DNA of 37,426 bases, taken from contig MBFK01000207.1 in the NCBI GenBank assembly GCA_001704765.1, forward strand, positions 1 through 37,426, written 5' to 3'. The notes under the pieces were generated by a model. The model searched no databases and was not told where the DNA came from. It saw nothing but the letters and a program-made list of their open reading frames with translations. The position numbers and the translations under genes are program-made. The DNA comes from Sinorhizobium shofinae. Its GTDB lineage: Bacteria > Pseudomonadota > Alphaproteobacteria > Rhizobiales > Rhizobiaceae. Below, piece after piece: positions 14,932 to 22,869 of the stretch; position 1 is the first letter of the stretch; the number at the start of each line of letters is the position of its first letter.

Positions 14932-16239
14932 TTACTGCTCGAGTTCGAAGGCGTCCTGGATCTGCTGGGCAGCGTCCTCAGCTGTCATCTGGCCGGAGAC
15001 AATCTCGACCGACACGTCGTTTACGACGCGCCCGACGGCGGCGCCGAGATCCTGGTCGAAATAATTCTGGTGCCAGGTCGACGCGGCGAGTTGCCTGGCG
15101 GATTGGGCAAGGAGCGGATTTGTCACACCGTCATCGGCGCCGACTGCCACCGGCAGAAGCATGGCAGCCTTAGCCATTGCTCGTTCGTTTTCGGCGTTCG
15201 TCAGATATGCGAGGAAGTCGATCGCTTCCTTCGACGCCTTCTTTGTCACCGCCCAGCCGTTCAGACCGCCCAGCGTATCGGTGACGCTGCCGGCGCCGCC
15301 TTCCACGGCGGGAAATGAGAATCTTCCGATGTTTTCCGGCGCCAGCCCCTTGCCATTACCGGCATTCTTGCGTTGGTTGGCCTCGGTATTCTCAAAGCCA
15401 AGGATCATCGCCGCCTTGCCGTCGCCGAAGACACCGAGTGCCTGCGGCCAGGTTGCGCCCAGATAGCCGGGCTGGAAGGGCTCGAGCTTTCCAAGTTCTG
15501 CAAGATCCTCTCCGGCCTTGATGATCGCGGGATCGAGGAAGCCTTCGCCCTCACCCTTTTTTGCAGCATCGAAGACTTGCTGGCCGCCTTCGCGCATGAC
15601 GAGGTAGCTCCAATAGAAATGGATCGGCCACTTTTCACCGCCCCCGCCGGCGATCGGAACGATGCCGGCGACCTTCAGCTTCTTCACGGCTTCGAGGAAG
15701 CTGGCCCAGGTCTTGATATCCTCGGCCTTCACTCCCGCCTTGGCGAAGTGGTCTTTGTTGTAGAAGAAACTGACCAGCCCCACCTTGTAAGGCACGGCCC
15801 ACACCTTGCCGTCGAAAGTCAGGCCGTTCACCGAAGCCGGACTATACGCCTGACGCAGCTTACCGCCATCGGCATCGAGCACCGCCGTCACGTCTTGCAG
15901 CGCACCTGTTTCGGACTGCTGTTTGAGCACGCCCCCACCCCAGCTGAAGAAAAAATCGGGGACGTCGTCGGATTGAAGCAGCGTCGGCAATTTCGCCTTG
16001 AACGCCTCGTTTTCGAGAAACTGCATCTGGATGTCGACATCTGGATGCTGCTCCTCATAGGTCTTGGCGATCTCTTCCCACTTGGCGAGGTAGGTCGGAT
16101 CGAGCTCCAGATGCAGCCACTTGACCACTGTTTTAGCCGAGGCAGCACCGGCTGCAAGCATCAGCGAGATTGCGGTGGCCGCCGCCAGGAATTGGATGCT
16201 CTTCCCGCGAACGGCAATCCGCTTTTGTGTGTGCGTCAT
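14932..16239 (-). CDS. Sugar ABC transporter periplasmic binding protein (SBP_bac_1/MalE family)
   Basis: A 435-residue secreted protein. A signal peptide is clear: basic start MTHTQKRIAVRGK, a hydrophobic core, and probable cleavage after AAGAASA near residue 35. The mature part opens KTVVKWLHLELDPTYLAKWE, followed by the group-1 sugar binding fold. GGGAGGAAAG stands just before ATG 16239. It delivers a sugar or sugar derivative to the MalFG-like permeases encoded next. First gene of the operon, divergent from the ROK repressor, which probably controls it. Confidence 0.94.
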   Translation of the reverse strand: MTHTQKRIAVRGKSIQFLAAATAISLMLAAGAASAKTVVKWLHLELDPTYLAKWEEIAKTYEEQHPDVDIQMQFLENEAFKAKLPTLLQSDDVPDFFFSWGGGVLKQQSETGALQDVTAVLDADGGKLRQAYSPASVNGLTFDGKVWAVPYKVGLVSFFYNKDHFAKAGVKAEDIKTWASFLEAVKKLKVAGIVPIAGGGGEKWPIHFYWSYLVMREGGQQVFDAAKKGEGEGFLDPAIIKAGEDLAELGKLEPFQPGYLGATWPQALGVFGDGKAAMILGFENTEANQRKNAGNGKGLAPENIGRFSFPAVEGGAGSVTDTLGGLNGWAVTKKASKEAIDFLAYLTNAENERAMAKAAMLLPVAVGADDGVTNPLLAQSARQLAASTWHQNYFDQDLGAAVGRVVNDVSVEIVSGQMTAEDAAQQIQDAFELEQ

Positions 16240-16300
16240 GATCTTTCCTCCCAGAAGCGCATGTTTTCCTCCTCCGTTATTTATTCCTCATTGCGGATTA

Positions 16301-16329
16301 ATTCAGCGGGAGCTTTTGCTGAATGTCAA
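16301..16329 (-). promoter_or_regulatory. Promoter and operator of the sugar ABC operon
   Basis: On the minus strand TTGACA (plus-strand TGTCAA at 16324-16329) is followed after 17-18 bp by a weak -10 near 16300-16306. An inverted repeat ATTCAGC (16301-16307) and GCTGAAT (16318-16324), with a 10-bp spacer, fills the space between the two promoter boxes. This is a natural operator position for the adjacent ROK repressor. Confidence 0.5.
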
Positions 16330-16359
16330 CCCAAACCAGCGCATTTTCGCCAAATCCGA

Positions 16360-16390
16360 TTGACAGGGGCCTGCGTTTATCTGCTATTAA
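16360..16390 (+). promoter_or_regulatory. Candidate promoter of the ROK regulator operon
   Basis: TTGACA at 16360-16365 is followed 18-19 bp later by TATTAA/CTATTA around 16384-16390. It points toward the ROK gene at 16456. It lies about 35 bp from the divergent sugar-operon promoter, so one operator could serve both directions. Confidence 0.4.
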
Positions 16391-16455
16391 ATGCGCGATC
16401 CGACAAAAATCTTGCCGGGTTATGCCCGATGAAGCAACTGCCCGGCTAACCATTC

Positions 16456-17658
16456 ATGAAGACTGCAGACCCAGAATTGATGCGCGCGATCAATCGGTTG
16501 AACGTGCTGGACACGATCCGCCGCCACGGACCGATTGCACGCGTGGAGATCAGCCAGCGGACCGAACTATCGACGACCACTGTGTCTGCAATCACCGCCT
16601 CACTCCTCGACGACGGTCTCATTCTGCCTCGCCATGAAGGGGACATTCGCAACGAGGCGGCCCGCGGCCGTCCCCGCGTGATGCTTGAGCTCAATCCCGA
16701 TGCCGCACGCGTTGTCGGCGCGAAAATCGCCGCGAGCAGGCTTGTCTTCGTCGTCACGGATTTTCGTGGCGATGTGCTTTCGAAGCTTACGCTGCCGATC
16801 CGCATCGACCGACAGCCGATCGCCGTCGCAGCCGATCTCGTTGAGGACGGGGTTCGACGCTGCGTCCTGGATGCCGGCTTGTCCCTGGAGGATGTGGATA
16901 CAGTCTGTCTCGGACTTCCCGGCGTCATCGAGCATCGGACCGGCTACGTCCGCAGCAGTCCCGTGTTTCGCGACGCGAATGTTGATTTTGCGGCCGAGAT
17001 GACGGCGCGGCTTGCGACACCGACGATCGTCGAGAGCGACGCGCATGCCATCACGCTTGCCCATCACTGGTTCGGCAAGGCGCGGGATCTCGAAGACATG
17101 GTCTTGATTTCCCTGGAACAGACGATCGGCCTTGGCGTATTGCATGGCAATCAGCTCTTTAGAGGTGCAGGCGGTCTGAGCCACAACCTCGGTGACCTTG
17201 TGCTCGGCATGGGTCAGCAAGGGCGTCTCGTGCGGCTGTCGAGCCAGGCGGGAGAAAGCGCGATCCTCGGTGAAAAGCAGGCGGACGGGCGCTTTGCGGA
17301 AGCAATCCGCCTTGGGCGTGGCATGAACCACGCTTCCGCACTGATCAAGGCGGAGGACAATGTTCTCATTGGCGCGGCCGTTCGCGCCGGCGAGGCGGTC
17401 GGGCTGACGATCGCCAATATAGTCACGCTCTTTGCTCCGCCGCGCGTGATCCTCGTCGGATCCAGCCTGGCCCTGGGCGAGCCGTTTCTGGAGAGCTTGC
17501 GCAACGCCTATGCGCTTGCCGTCCCGCCCTCGCTGAACGGCGTCACCGAGCTCGTTTTCGATGATTCAACGGACGATTTCTGGGCACAGGGAGCAGCCGC
17601 CGTGGCCCTTCACGAGCTCTACGAGTCCCCTTGGAGCACCACGGGGCCGGCGCTCTGA
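16456..17658 (+). CDS. ROK-family transcriptional repressor (NagC/XylR type)
   Basis: A 400-residue ROK regulator. An N-terminal helix-turn-helix covers about residues 10-65 (NVLDTIRRHGPIARVEISQR, then TELSTTTVSAITASLLDDGL), and the sugar-kinase-like ROK domain follows. The usual ROK zinc motif (CxCGxxGC) is not present: the matching region reads GMGQQGRLVRLSSQAGES without cysteines, and the AGExGH element reads GGLSHNLGD. It therefore has the sensor fold without the zinc site, which suggests regulation only, not kinase activity. It is divergent from the ABC operon and upstream of a sugar dehydrogenase and a ThuA-like gene, and probably represses both until a sugar ligand binds. Confidence 0.9.
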   Translation: MKTADPELMRAINRLNVLDTIRRHGPIARVEISQRTELSTTTVSAITASLLDDGLILPRHEGDIRNEAARGRPRVMLELNPDAARVVGAKIAASRLVFVVTDFRGDVLSKLTLPIRIDRQPIAVAADLVEDGVRRCVLDAGLSLEDVDTVCLGLPGVIEHRTGYVRSSPVFRDANVDFAAEMTARLATPTIVESDAHAITLAHHWFGKARDLEDMVLISLEQTIGLGVLHGNQLFRGAGGLSHNLGDLVLGMGQQGRLVRLSSQAGESAILGEKQADGRFAEAIRLGRGMNHASALIKAEDNVLIGAAVRAGEAVGLTIANIVTLFAPPRVILVGSSLALGEPFLESLRNAYALAVPPSLNGVTELVFDDSTDDFWAQGAAAVALHELYESPWSTTGPAL

Positions 17659-17695
17659 GCGCGCTGACATTTCAAAAAGATCATCGGAGGTAAGG

Positions 17696-18796
17696 ATGGA
17701 GACGGTCGGCATTGGCATCATTGGATGCGGCAATATTTCGGGTGCATACCTCAAGGCCATGGCCGCCTTCCCCATCCTCGATATCCGCGGGGTTGCCGAT
17801 CTCGACCGATCTCTCGCAGAGGCGAAAGCGGCCGAATTCGACGTGGCGGCGAAGAGCGTAGATGCGCTGCTTGCCGATCCGAAAGTGGAAATAATCGTCA
17901 ATCTGACGGTCCCGAAGGCCCACGTGACCGTCGGCCTGCAGGCGCTCGACGCCGGGAAGCACACATACTCCGAAAAACCGCTCGGGATTAATTTCGCGGA
18001 AGGGAAAAAACTGGCGGAAGCCGCCAGATCGAAGAACCTTCGCATCGGTGCCGCACCGGATACCTTTCTCGGCGGGGGCCATCAGACGGCGCGCGCCTTG
18101 ATCGATAAGGGCGTTATCGGCCAATCGGTGGGAGGGACCGCTGTCTTCATGTGCCCCGGCCACGAGCGGTGGCACCCAAATCCAGCCTTCTATTACGAAG
18201 TCGGCGGCGGGCCGATGCTCGACATGGGCCCTTATTACATCACCGATCTCGTCAATCTCTTCGGACCGGTCGCGAAGGTTGCAGGCTTTGCCGTTGCTCC
18301 GCGCAGTGAACGTGTGATCACCAGCGAGCCGCGCAATGGCGAGCGTATTCCGGTGCAGGTACCGACCCACGTCGCCGGCATCATGGCTTTCGCCAACGGC
18401 GCGGTTGTCCAGATCAGCATGAGCTTCGATGTCGCCGGTCACAAGCATGTGCCGATCGAGATTTACGGAACGGAGGGCACGCTGATCGTGCCGGACCCGA
18501 ACAATTTCGGGGGCGAGGTCCAGTTGCTGAAGAAGGGCGGCAACTTCGAACCGCAGGAAGCGACAGCCCCTTACGCTGACGGCAACTACCGCTCGCTCGG
18601 AGTTGCAGATCTTGCCCATGCGATCCGCTCGAACCGTCCACACCGGGCAGACGGCAGCCTCGCATTGCATGTGCTTGAAGTCATGGAGGCGTTCCACACC
18701 GCCTCCGAAAATGGCTCCGTCGTTACGATCACCACCAAGACCGAGCGTCCGGCGCCGCTGTCGGACTCGCTCATCGATGGACGGCTGGGCAAATAG
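17696..18796 (+). CDS. Gfo/Idh/MocA-family NAD(P)-dependent sugar dehydrogenase
   Basis: A 366-residue oxidoreductase. The N-terminal Rossmann domain begins GIGIIGCGNISGAYL (residues 5-19), and the catalytic EKP motif is at 93-95 with Lys94. The second domain carries GGGPMLDMGPYYITDLVNLFG, where the usual GxH histidine position reads tyrosine, as in many sugar dehydrogenases of this group. ATG at 17696 follows CGGAGG at 17685-17690. It is 37 bp behind the ROK gene and 17 bp before the ThuA-like gene, so the three form one operon. The likely job is oxidation of a sugar or sugar derivative imported by the divergent transporter, perhaps to a 3-keto sugar; the substrate is not known. Confidence 0.9.
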   Translation: METVGIGIIGCGNISGAYLKAMAAFPILDIRGVADLDRSLAEAKAAEFDVAAKSVDALLADPKVEIIVNLTVPKAHVTVGLQALDAGKHTYSEKPLGINFAEGKKLAEAARSKNLRIGAAPDTFLGGGHQTARALIDKGVIGQSVGGTAVFMCPGHERWHPNPAFYYEVGGGPMLDMGPYYITDLVNLFGPVAKVAGFAVAPRSERVITSEPRNGERIPVQVPTHVAGIMAFANGAVVQISMSFDVAGHKHVPIEIYGTEGTLIVPDPNNFGGEVQLLKKGGNFEPQEATAPYADGNYRSLGVADLAHAIRSNRPHRADGSLALHVLEVMEAFHTASENGSVVTITTKTERPAPLSDSLIDGRLGK

Positions 18797-18813
18797 GAAT
18801 CAGGAGGAATACC

Positions 18814-19455
18814 ATGCGTGAAGCACTGATCGTCTGGGGCGGCTGGAGCGGCCACGAGCCTCAGGAATGCGCGGCTATCATTAAGGACATGCTCGAGGAG
18901 GACGGATTCAAGGTCTATGTCGAGCACAGCACCGAAGCCTTCGCTGATCCATCCGTGCACGATTTGAGCCTCGTCGTGCCGATCGTCACCATGTCGAAGA
19001 TTGAAAAGGAGGAGATCAAGAACCTGGCTGCCGCGATCGAAAACGGCGTCGGTATTGCCGGCTACCACGGCGGTGCGGGCGACAGCTTCCGCGAATGCGT
19101 CGAATATCAGTTCATCATCGGTGGCCAATGGGTCGCCCATCCCGGCAACATCATCGACTACACGGTGAATATCACCCGGCCGGAGGACCCGTTGATGGAA
19201 GGGATTACCGACTTTCCCTATACATCGGAGCAATACTACATGCATGTCGACCCTTCGAACGAAGTGCTGGCGACGACAACTTTCACGGGCGATCACGCCT
19301 ACTGGATCGATGGTGTTGTCATGCCCGTGGTCTGGAAGCGGAAATATGGTCGTGGCCGCGTCTTCTATTCCTCGCTCGGTCACCAGGCAAAGGAGTTCGA
19401 TGTCCCGCAAATGAGGACGATCTTCCGCCGCGGCGCCAACTGGGCGGCGCGATAA
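18814..19455 (+). CDS. ThuA-like domain protein
   Basis: A 213-residue protein of the ThuA family (class I glutamine-amidotransferase-like fold). Typical elements are the N-terminal ALIVWGGWSGHEP, GIAGYHGGAGDSF in the middle, VDPSNEVLATTTF, and the C-terminal GRGRVFYSSLGHQ. A CAGGAGG site is placed just before ATG 18814. In Sinorhizobium meliloti thuA and thuB accompany the trehalose transporter thuEFGK and act in 3-ketosugar formation. Here the order and orientation differ: the ThuA-like gene follows a ROK regulator and one dehydrogenase, with the transporter divergent. It is thus probably a paralogous system for a different glycoside. Exact reaction unproven. Confidence 0.88.
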   Translation: MREALIVWGGWSGHEPQECAAIIKDMLEEDGFKVYVEHSTEAFADPSVHDLSLVVPIVTMSKIEKEEIKNLAAAIENGVGIAGYHGGAGDSFRECVEYQFIIGGQWVAHPGNIIDYTVNITRPEDPLMEGITDFPYTSEQYYMHVDPSNEVLATTTFTGDHAYWIDGVVMPVVWKRKYGRGRVFYSSLGHQAKEFDVPQMRTIFRRGANWAAR

Positions 19456-19474
19456 AATCGACGAAGAAGCGATC

Positions 19475-19494
19475 GGCCAGTCGAGAAACTGGCC
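19475..19494. terminator. Hairpin between convergent genes
   Basis: A perfect 7-bp stem, GGCCAGT (19475-19481) and ACTGGCC (19488-19494), with a 6-nt loop CGAGAA. It lies in the 49-bp gap between the ThuA-like gene and the convergent PilZ gene, the expected place for a bidirectional terminator. There is no long T-run on either side, so termination strength is uncertain. Confidence 0.5.
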
Positions 19495-19504
19495 TATGTC
19501 CTGG

Positions 19505-19813
19505 TCAGCCTCGGAAGAACTTATAGTATGACGCGATCTGCGCCGCTGTATTGGATGAGAGCTTGAGCTTGATTCCGATGCGATCCCCCCTGTTCCACCG
19601 AACGATACCAGTCAGAAGACCGAGCTCGTCGCTGCGTATCGTGACCTCCTGTCCGGTGCGAGCGCCAATGTCGAAATAGAGCTGAAAGCAGATACCCTCT
19701 TCAGAAAGATCCTTGACGATCCCGTTGCTCGAGCCGGTTTTGCAACTGACGTTCCCGGTTATCTGGGTCTGCGTTCTCGTAGAAACACGCTGAACACTGT
19801 CTTTGTACGGCAT
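19505..19813 (-). CDS. PilZ-domain c-di-GMP-binding protein
   Basis: A 102-residue single-domain PilZ protein. Both c-di-GMP-binding elements are present: RVSTR at residues 9-13 (RxxxR) and DLSEEG at 35-40 (D/NxSxxG). The rest is the small beta-barrel, with GIVRWNRGDRIGIKL near the end. Stand-alone PilZ proteins pass c-di-GMP signals to a partner, often in motility or exopolysaccharide control. GAGGAAG lies just before ATG 19813. It is 261 bp from the degenerate GGDEF gene on the same strand, so the two may belong to one signalling module, though the AT-rich gap argues for separate promoters. Confidence 0.9.
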   Translation of the reverse strand: MPYKDSVQRVSTRTQTQITGNVSCKTGSSNGIVKDLSEEGICFQLYFDIGARTGQEVTIRSDELGLLTGIVRWNRGDRIGIKLKLSSNTAAQIASYYKFFRG

Positions 19814-19839
19814 AGCTTCCTCACTGCTCCATATACATG

Positions 19840-19858
19840 TTTAGAAATACTTTCTAAA
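19840..19858 (-). promoter_or_regulatory. Inverted repeat upstream of the PilZ gene
   Basis: TTTAGAAA (19840-19847) and TTTCTAAA (19851-19858) form a perfect 8-bp dyad with a 3-bp spacer, 27-45 bp upstream of the PilZ start. It sits in a markedly AT-rich 261-bp gap (19814-20074). The dyad has the form of an operator; the binding protein is unknown. Confidence 0.4.
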
Positions 19859-20074
19859 TGTAAAATAATTCATAATTACCCGAAAAAATCACTTACATAA
19901 GCACCGTTCTCATATATTCTTCAGATCTATAGAAACTTAAGCCCTGACTTAAATTGCTTGGGAACACACAGGTTCGTCACCTACTCACCTATTCGCTAAA
20001 CCTGATTTGCAATCTCAAAATGATCTCGATTTTATCATAATGTCGAAATTTGAAGTGCTGCCCTTTTCCGCCGG

Positions 20075-21154
20075 TCAACCGCGGTAGAGCATCCAATCCT
20101 TGCGGGCGCCACCGGCGCTGCCAGCAGAAAAGAACACAACCCTGTCGCTTGTCGTGTCTGTGGCGGTCTGCAGGGCCTTTTCCGCGTTTCCGACCAGTTC
20201 TGATGCGGTGCTGGCGTCATAGGTGGTGCTGCAGCCGAATCTGGCGACCACGGCAGGCATCCTCGCCTGGCGGCTATCGAATGCCGCAAGGCAGCTCTTT
20301 CGAAGGTGGTCCGCCATTTTCTGGATTTCCGCCTCTGCGGTCATCCAGACAAGGATGCCGATCTGTGGCCGCTCAAGCCAGGCAGCAAAGTCGGCGGCCT
20401 GGACGGCGCGCGCCACGGCGAAACCGAGGCGCTCGAGGACGGCTTCCTTTACCTTGATGAGTTCCTTGGCGTCGAAGGGCTCGAGCACCAGAAGATTGCA
20501 GAGAAGAAGCGACACCCCGTCGGGATAGTGTTCGCCACCATATAGTTCGGCCAGCTTCTTGTTGAAGCCACGCCGGTTAGCGAGATTGGTGACGAGATGC
20601 GTGAACTTTGTTCGCTCGAACTCATCCACATCGCTCGTAATCGCTGCGACGGCCGATATCTGGTTCGATACGCGCTCGAGGATCTGCGTATTCGCCGAGT
20701 GCTGCACTTCCGTCATTTGACGGATGGCCTGAATCTGGGACTGGATCGTATTCATGTCGCGCGGATCGACAGAGGAGATCTTGCCCGTCGCTTGGCCAAG
20801 CATGTTGGTGTAGGTGGACAGCGAGTTCTGACCCGATAGCAGAGACTCCTTCAGAGTCGTCAATTCGCTTTGCAGGCGATTTGCGGACTGGTCATGGATC
20901 GACTTCCCGAAGTGATGCGGCAGATAGATGCGCGCCAGGGTCTCGAGTTCCCCTTCGGAGATCGGCTTGCTTAGCCGCGCGAATTTTTCACGAAGTTCCG
21001 GATTGTTGCCGCTGACAATCTCGTACATGAGCTCGTAGTTCACCGGAGATGCGTCGATCTCCAACCGGTTCAACGTAGCAAATACTGTGTAGAAAAGTTC
21101 CTTGCGACTCTGCTGCGCAAGCTGTTTCGGGGATGAATTCACAATTGCCATCAT
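20075..21154 (-). CDS. Degenerate GGDEF-domain protein
   Basis: A 359-residue cytoplasmic protein without obvious membrane segments. Residues 1-175 are helical, with a Thr/Ser/Gln-rich part that may be coiled coil. From about residue 180 a GGDEF-like fold begins with LVTNLANRRGFNKKLAELYGG (187-207), the classic NRRxF entry of diguanylate cyclases. The active-site loop is lost: where RxGGDEF is expected after AVQAADFAA the sequence reads WLERPQIGILVW. So it should not make c-di-GMP; it may bind a nucleotide or protein partner. ATG at 21154 (or the next codon, 21151) follows GAAAGG. Gene products of this kind are seen in rhizobia, but the function is not known. Confidence 0.8.
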   Translation of the reverse strand: MMAIVNSSPKQLAQQSRKELFYTVFATLNRLEIDASPVNYELMYEIVSGNNPELREKFARLSKPISEGELETLARIYLPHHFGKSIHDQSANRLQSELTTLKESLLSGQNSLSTYTNMLGQATGKISSVDPRDMNTIQSQIQAIRQMTEVQHSANTQILERVSNQISAVAAITSDVDEFERTKFTHLVTNLANRRGFNKKLAELYGGEHYPDGVSLLLCNLLVLEPFDAKELIKVKEAVLERLGFAVARAVQAADFAAWLERPQIGILVWMTAEAEIQKMADHLRKSCLAAFDSRQARMPAVVARFGCSTTYDASTASELVGNAEKALQTATDTTSDRVVFFSAGSAGGARKDWMLYRG

Positions 21155-21657
21155 GCAGCGCCTTTCAAAGAAGCGTCGCAGGCAATCGCGCCTGTGACGA
21201 CGTCGAACAGGTAGGCGTGGGGTCGGAACCTCGCATCGAATTTGCGGCGGCAGGAATTGTCGTGTCCGACCCGCGTTCATGCGGTTGTATTGGCGTTAGA
21301 TGCACCCGATCAGACAACTCAGAGTAAAACTGGGTCACTTAAGAATTGGTGAAGTCCACCGGCAATGCCTGCCTCGAGCGGCTTGGTTCCCTTGGTATCG
21401 AAGTCTGCGGGCCCTCTCGCGGAAAGAGAACGGAGAAGCTCAGAGGATGGTTTCGCCTATCTTGCACTCGGCGTGAGTTCATCCGAACTGCCTGTCTCTT
21501 ATGGCAGCCCGCGTGCGTTCGTACTTGTTTGCAAGGGTGGAAGGGCGGATCGCCGCGCCCCTGATGCCGTTCGGCACCTCCTCACTCGTTCACTGCAAGC
21601 TGCACTCAACCGCTCTCAGCCTGCGAAATCAGCCGCCAAGGCCGCTTTTTCTCGGAG
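21155..21657. other. Gene-poor stretch upstream of the GGDEF-like gene
   Basis: About 500 bp with no recognisable gene on either strand. ORFs are short, overlapping and without familiar motifs. The 21155-21340 part must contain the promoter of the degenerate GGDEF gene; I see no clear dyad or strong sigma-70 box. The 21360-21657 part has a coding-like G+C content but no convincing ORF, and could be a decayed gene. Confidence 0.4.
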
Positions 21658-21945
21658 TCAGGTGTCAAGCGTGTTGTGGGCAGCCTGCATGATGTCCAGG
21701 TCATATATGTAACCAATGGCCGCCAATTCCTTCATCAGATCGCCGATCACCAAGTCGACGCGCCGAGGAATTTCCGTTTCATCTTGCATTATGACTGCCT
21801 CAATTTGCTCAAACGAGCCGCCGAGAGCACGGTAGAGCTCCAGGGCCGAAAGCAAGAGTTTCGTCTGGCGCTCTGCGAGATCACTCAGTGAACCTTCTCC
21901 GCAGGCGGCCATCAGTCGAACAGCTTTGTTTTGAAATTCGCTCAT
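21658..21945 (-). CDS. Hypothetical small helical protein
   Basis: A 95-residue protein that I do not recognise. It looks fully alpha-helical and soluble, with alternating charged and Leu/Ala positions (LAERQTKLLLSALELYRAL, KELAAIGYIYDLDIMQAAHN). ATG at 21945 is preferred over an in-frame TTG at 21948; the ribosome site is weak. It stands alone between two gene-poor gaps. The balanced composition and lack of rare stretches support a real gene, but no function can be given. Confidence 0.55.
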   Translation of the reverse strand: MSEFQNKAVRLMAACGEGSLSDLAERQTKLLLSALELYRALGGSFEQIEAVIMQDETEIPRRVDLVIGDLMKELAAIGYIYDLDIMQAAHNTLDT

Positions 21946-22073
21946 CAATATTAACTCAGATAACGATCGACAATGCTCGCAAGTATATCTCTAAAAGTTG
22001 AACGCGGCTTTAATTTCAACCAGTCCGGTTCGGCAGATCATGCGGCCTCTCCGGCGCAAACCACAGCATCTCG

Positions 22074-22430
22074 TCAAACATTGTCAGGGGGCGCGAAGAA
22101 GCAGTTTACGTTGTCCTCGGTCGGATGAAGGCAGATGTGGTAGTCGCCGTCTCCGGACGGAATCTCGTCTCCATAAGGGATGAAAAACCAGTGGTTTCTC
22201 GTCGCGAGGTGATGGTCTCCGGGATGAAGGGTCACGGAGAATCCGTGAGTGCCTTTTCTTACATCAGTGCCGGGTATCGCCGCGCAGTCTCCTCCGACAT
22301 CTTTGTCCTTGCAACACGCTGGGGGATAGGTCCAGCCGCTGCCGGCCTGGTGGGCGTCGCTCGGCACGACAAGAACCATCGATATACCAGCAATGGTGAT
22401 CACGGACATTGTTAGCGATGTCGAAGTCAT
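22074..22430 (-). CDS. Hypothetical secreted Cys-containing protein
   Basis: A 118-residue protein with an N-terminal signal peptide (hydrophobic core SVITIAGISMVLVV, likely cleavage after PSDAHA-like DAHQ near residue 27). The mature part has WTYPPACCKDKDVGGDCAAIPG, then a central segment and the C-terminal HICLHPTEDNVNCFFAPP, giving five cysteines that could form disulfides. A GAGGGGG site lies just before ATG 22430; the longer frame to 22559 would hide the signal peptide. Small periplasmic proteins with this WTYPP..CC..DC..IP pattern occur in Rhizobiales; their role is unknown to me. Confidence 0.7.
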   Translation of the reverse strand: MTSTSLTMSVITIAGISMVLVVPSDAHQAGSGWTYPPACCKDKDVGGDCAAIPGTDVRKGTHGFSVTLHPGDHHLATRNHWFFIPYGDEIPSGDGDYHICLHPTEDNVNCFFAPPDNV

Positions 22431-22869
22431 CGACGCCCCCTCGAACAACCTGCTGCCCTGATAAAAGAAAACGTCGCAAAGGCCACCCTCGTTGCGCCCC
22501 TGAGGTCTGCTGCGCCCATCGGTAACGGCTCGGCTCAAGCGGGCCTGTCCGAGGGCCACCCTGCCCTAACCTTGGCCACACCTGCCCTACATTACCAACT
22601 TCTAATTTATCATCGTCGCGATGGTTTGACAGCCCGCATACGTGCCTTTTGCGAGCCGCCACAGCAGCGCTTGGAATGCTTTCGACGGATATCAGCCGTT
22701 CTTCTCTTCCTTTTGAGTACAGATCGGTCAGATCATCGCAACTGTGAAGTCAGCAAATTGGAAGCAGGCGGGGCGTGAAGCCAACGGGACACGACCGTGC
22801 CCCGCAGCCATTGTGAGCGCCCCCACCTCCGAGCCCTGCGCGGCGCAGCAAGGCCCGGGAAAATGCGGC
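22431..22869. other. Intergenic stretch without recognisable gene
   Basis: About 440 bp separating the secreted hypothetical protein from the broken membrane-anchored gene, both on the minus strand. It should hold the promoter of the former and the terminator of the latter. Short ORFs occur on both strands but none shows codon pattern or motifs that I can support. Confidence 0.4.

Noticed and set aside
15373..16449. 358-codon plus-strand ORF
   Set aside because: Antisense shadow of the sugar-binding protein gene, which has a clear signal peptide and ribosome site.
19937..19952. CtrA-like box TTAA-N8-TTAA
   Set aside because: The known CtrA site has a 7-bp spacer; this one has 8, and chance matches are expected in this AT-rich gap.
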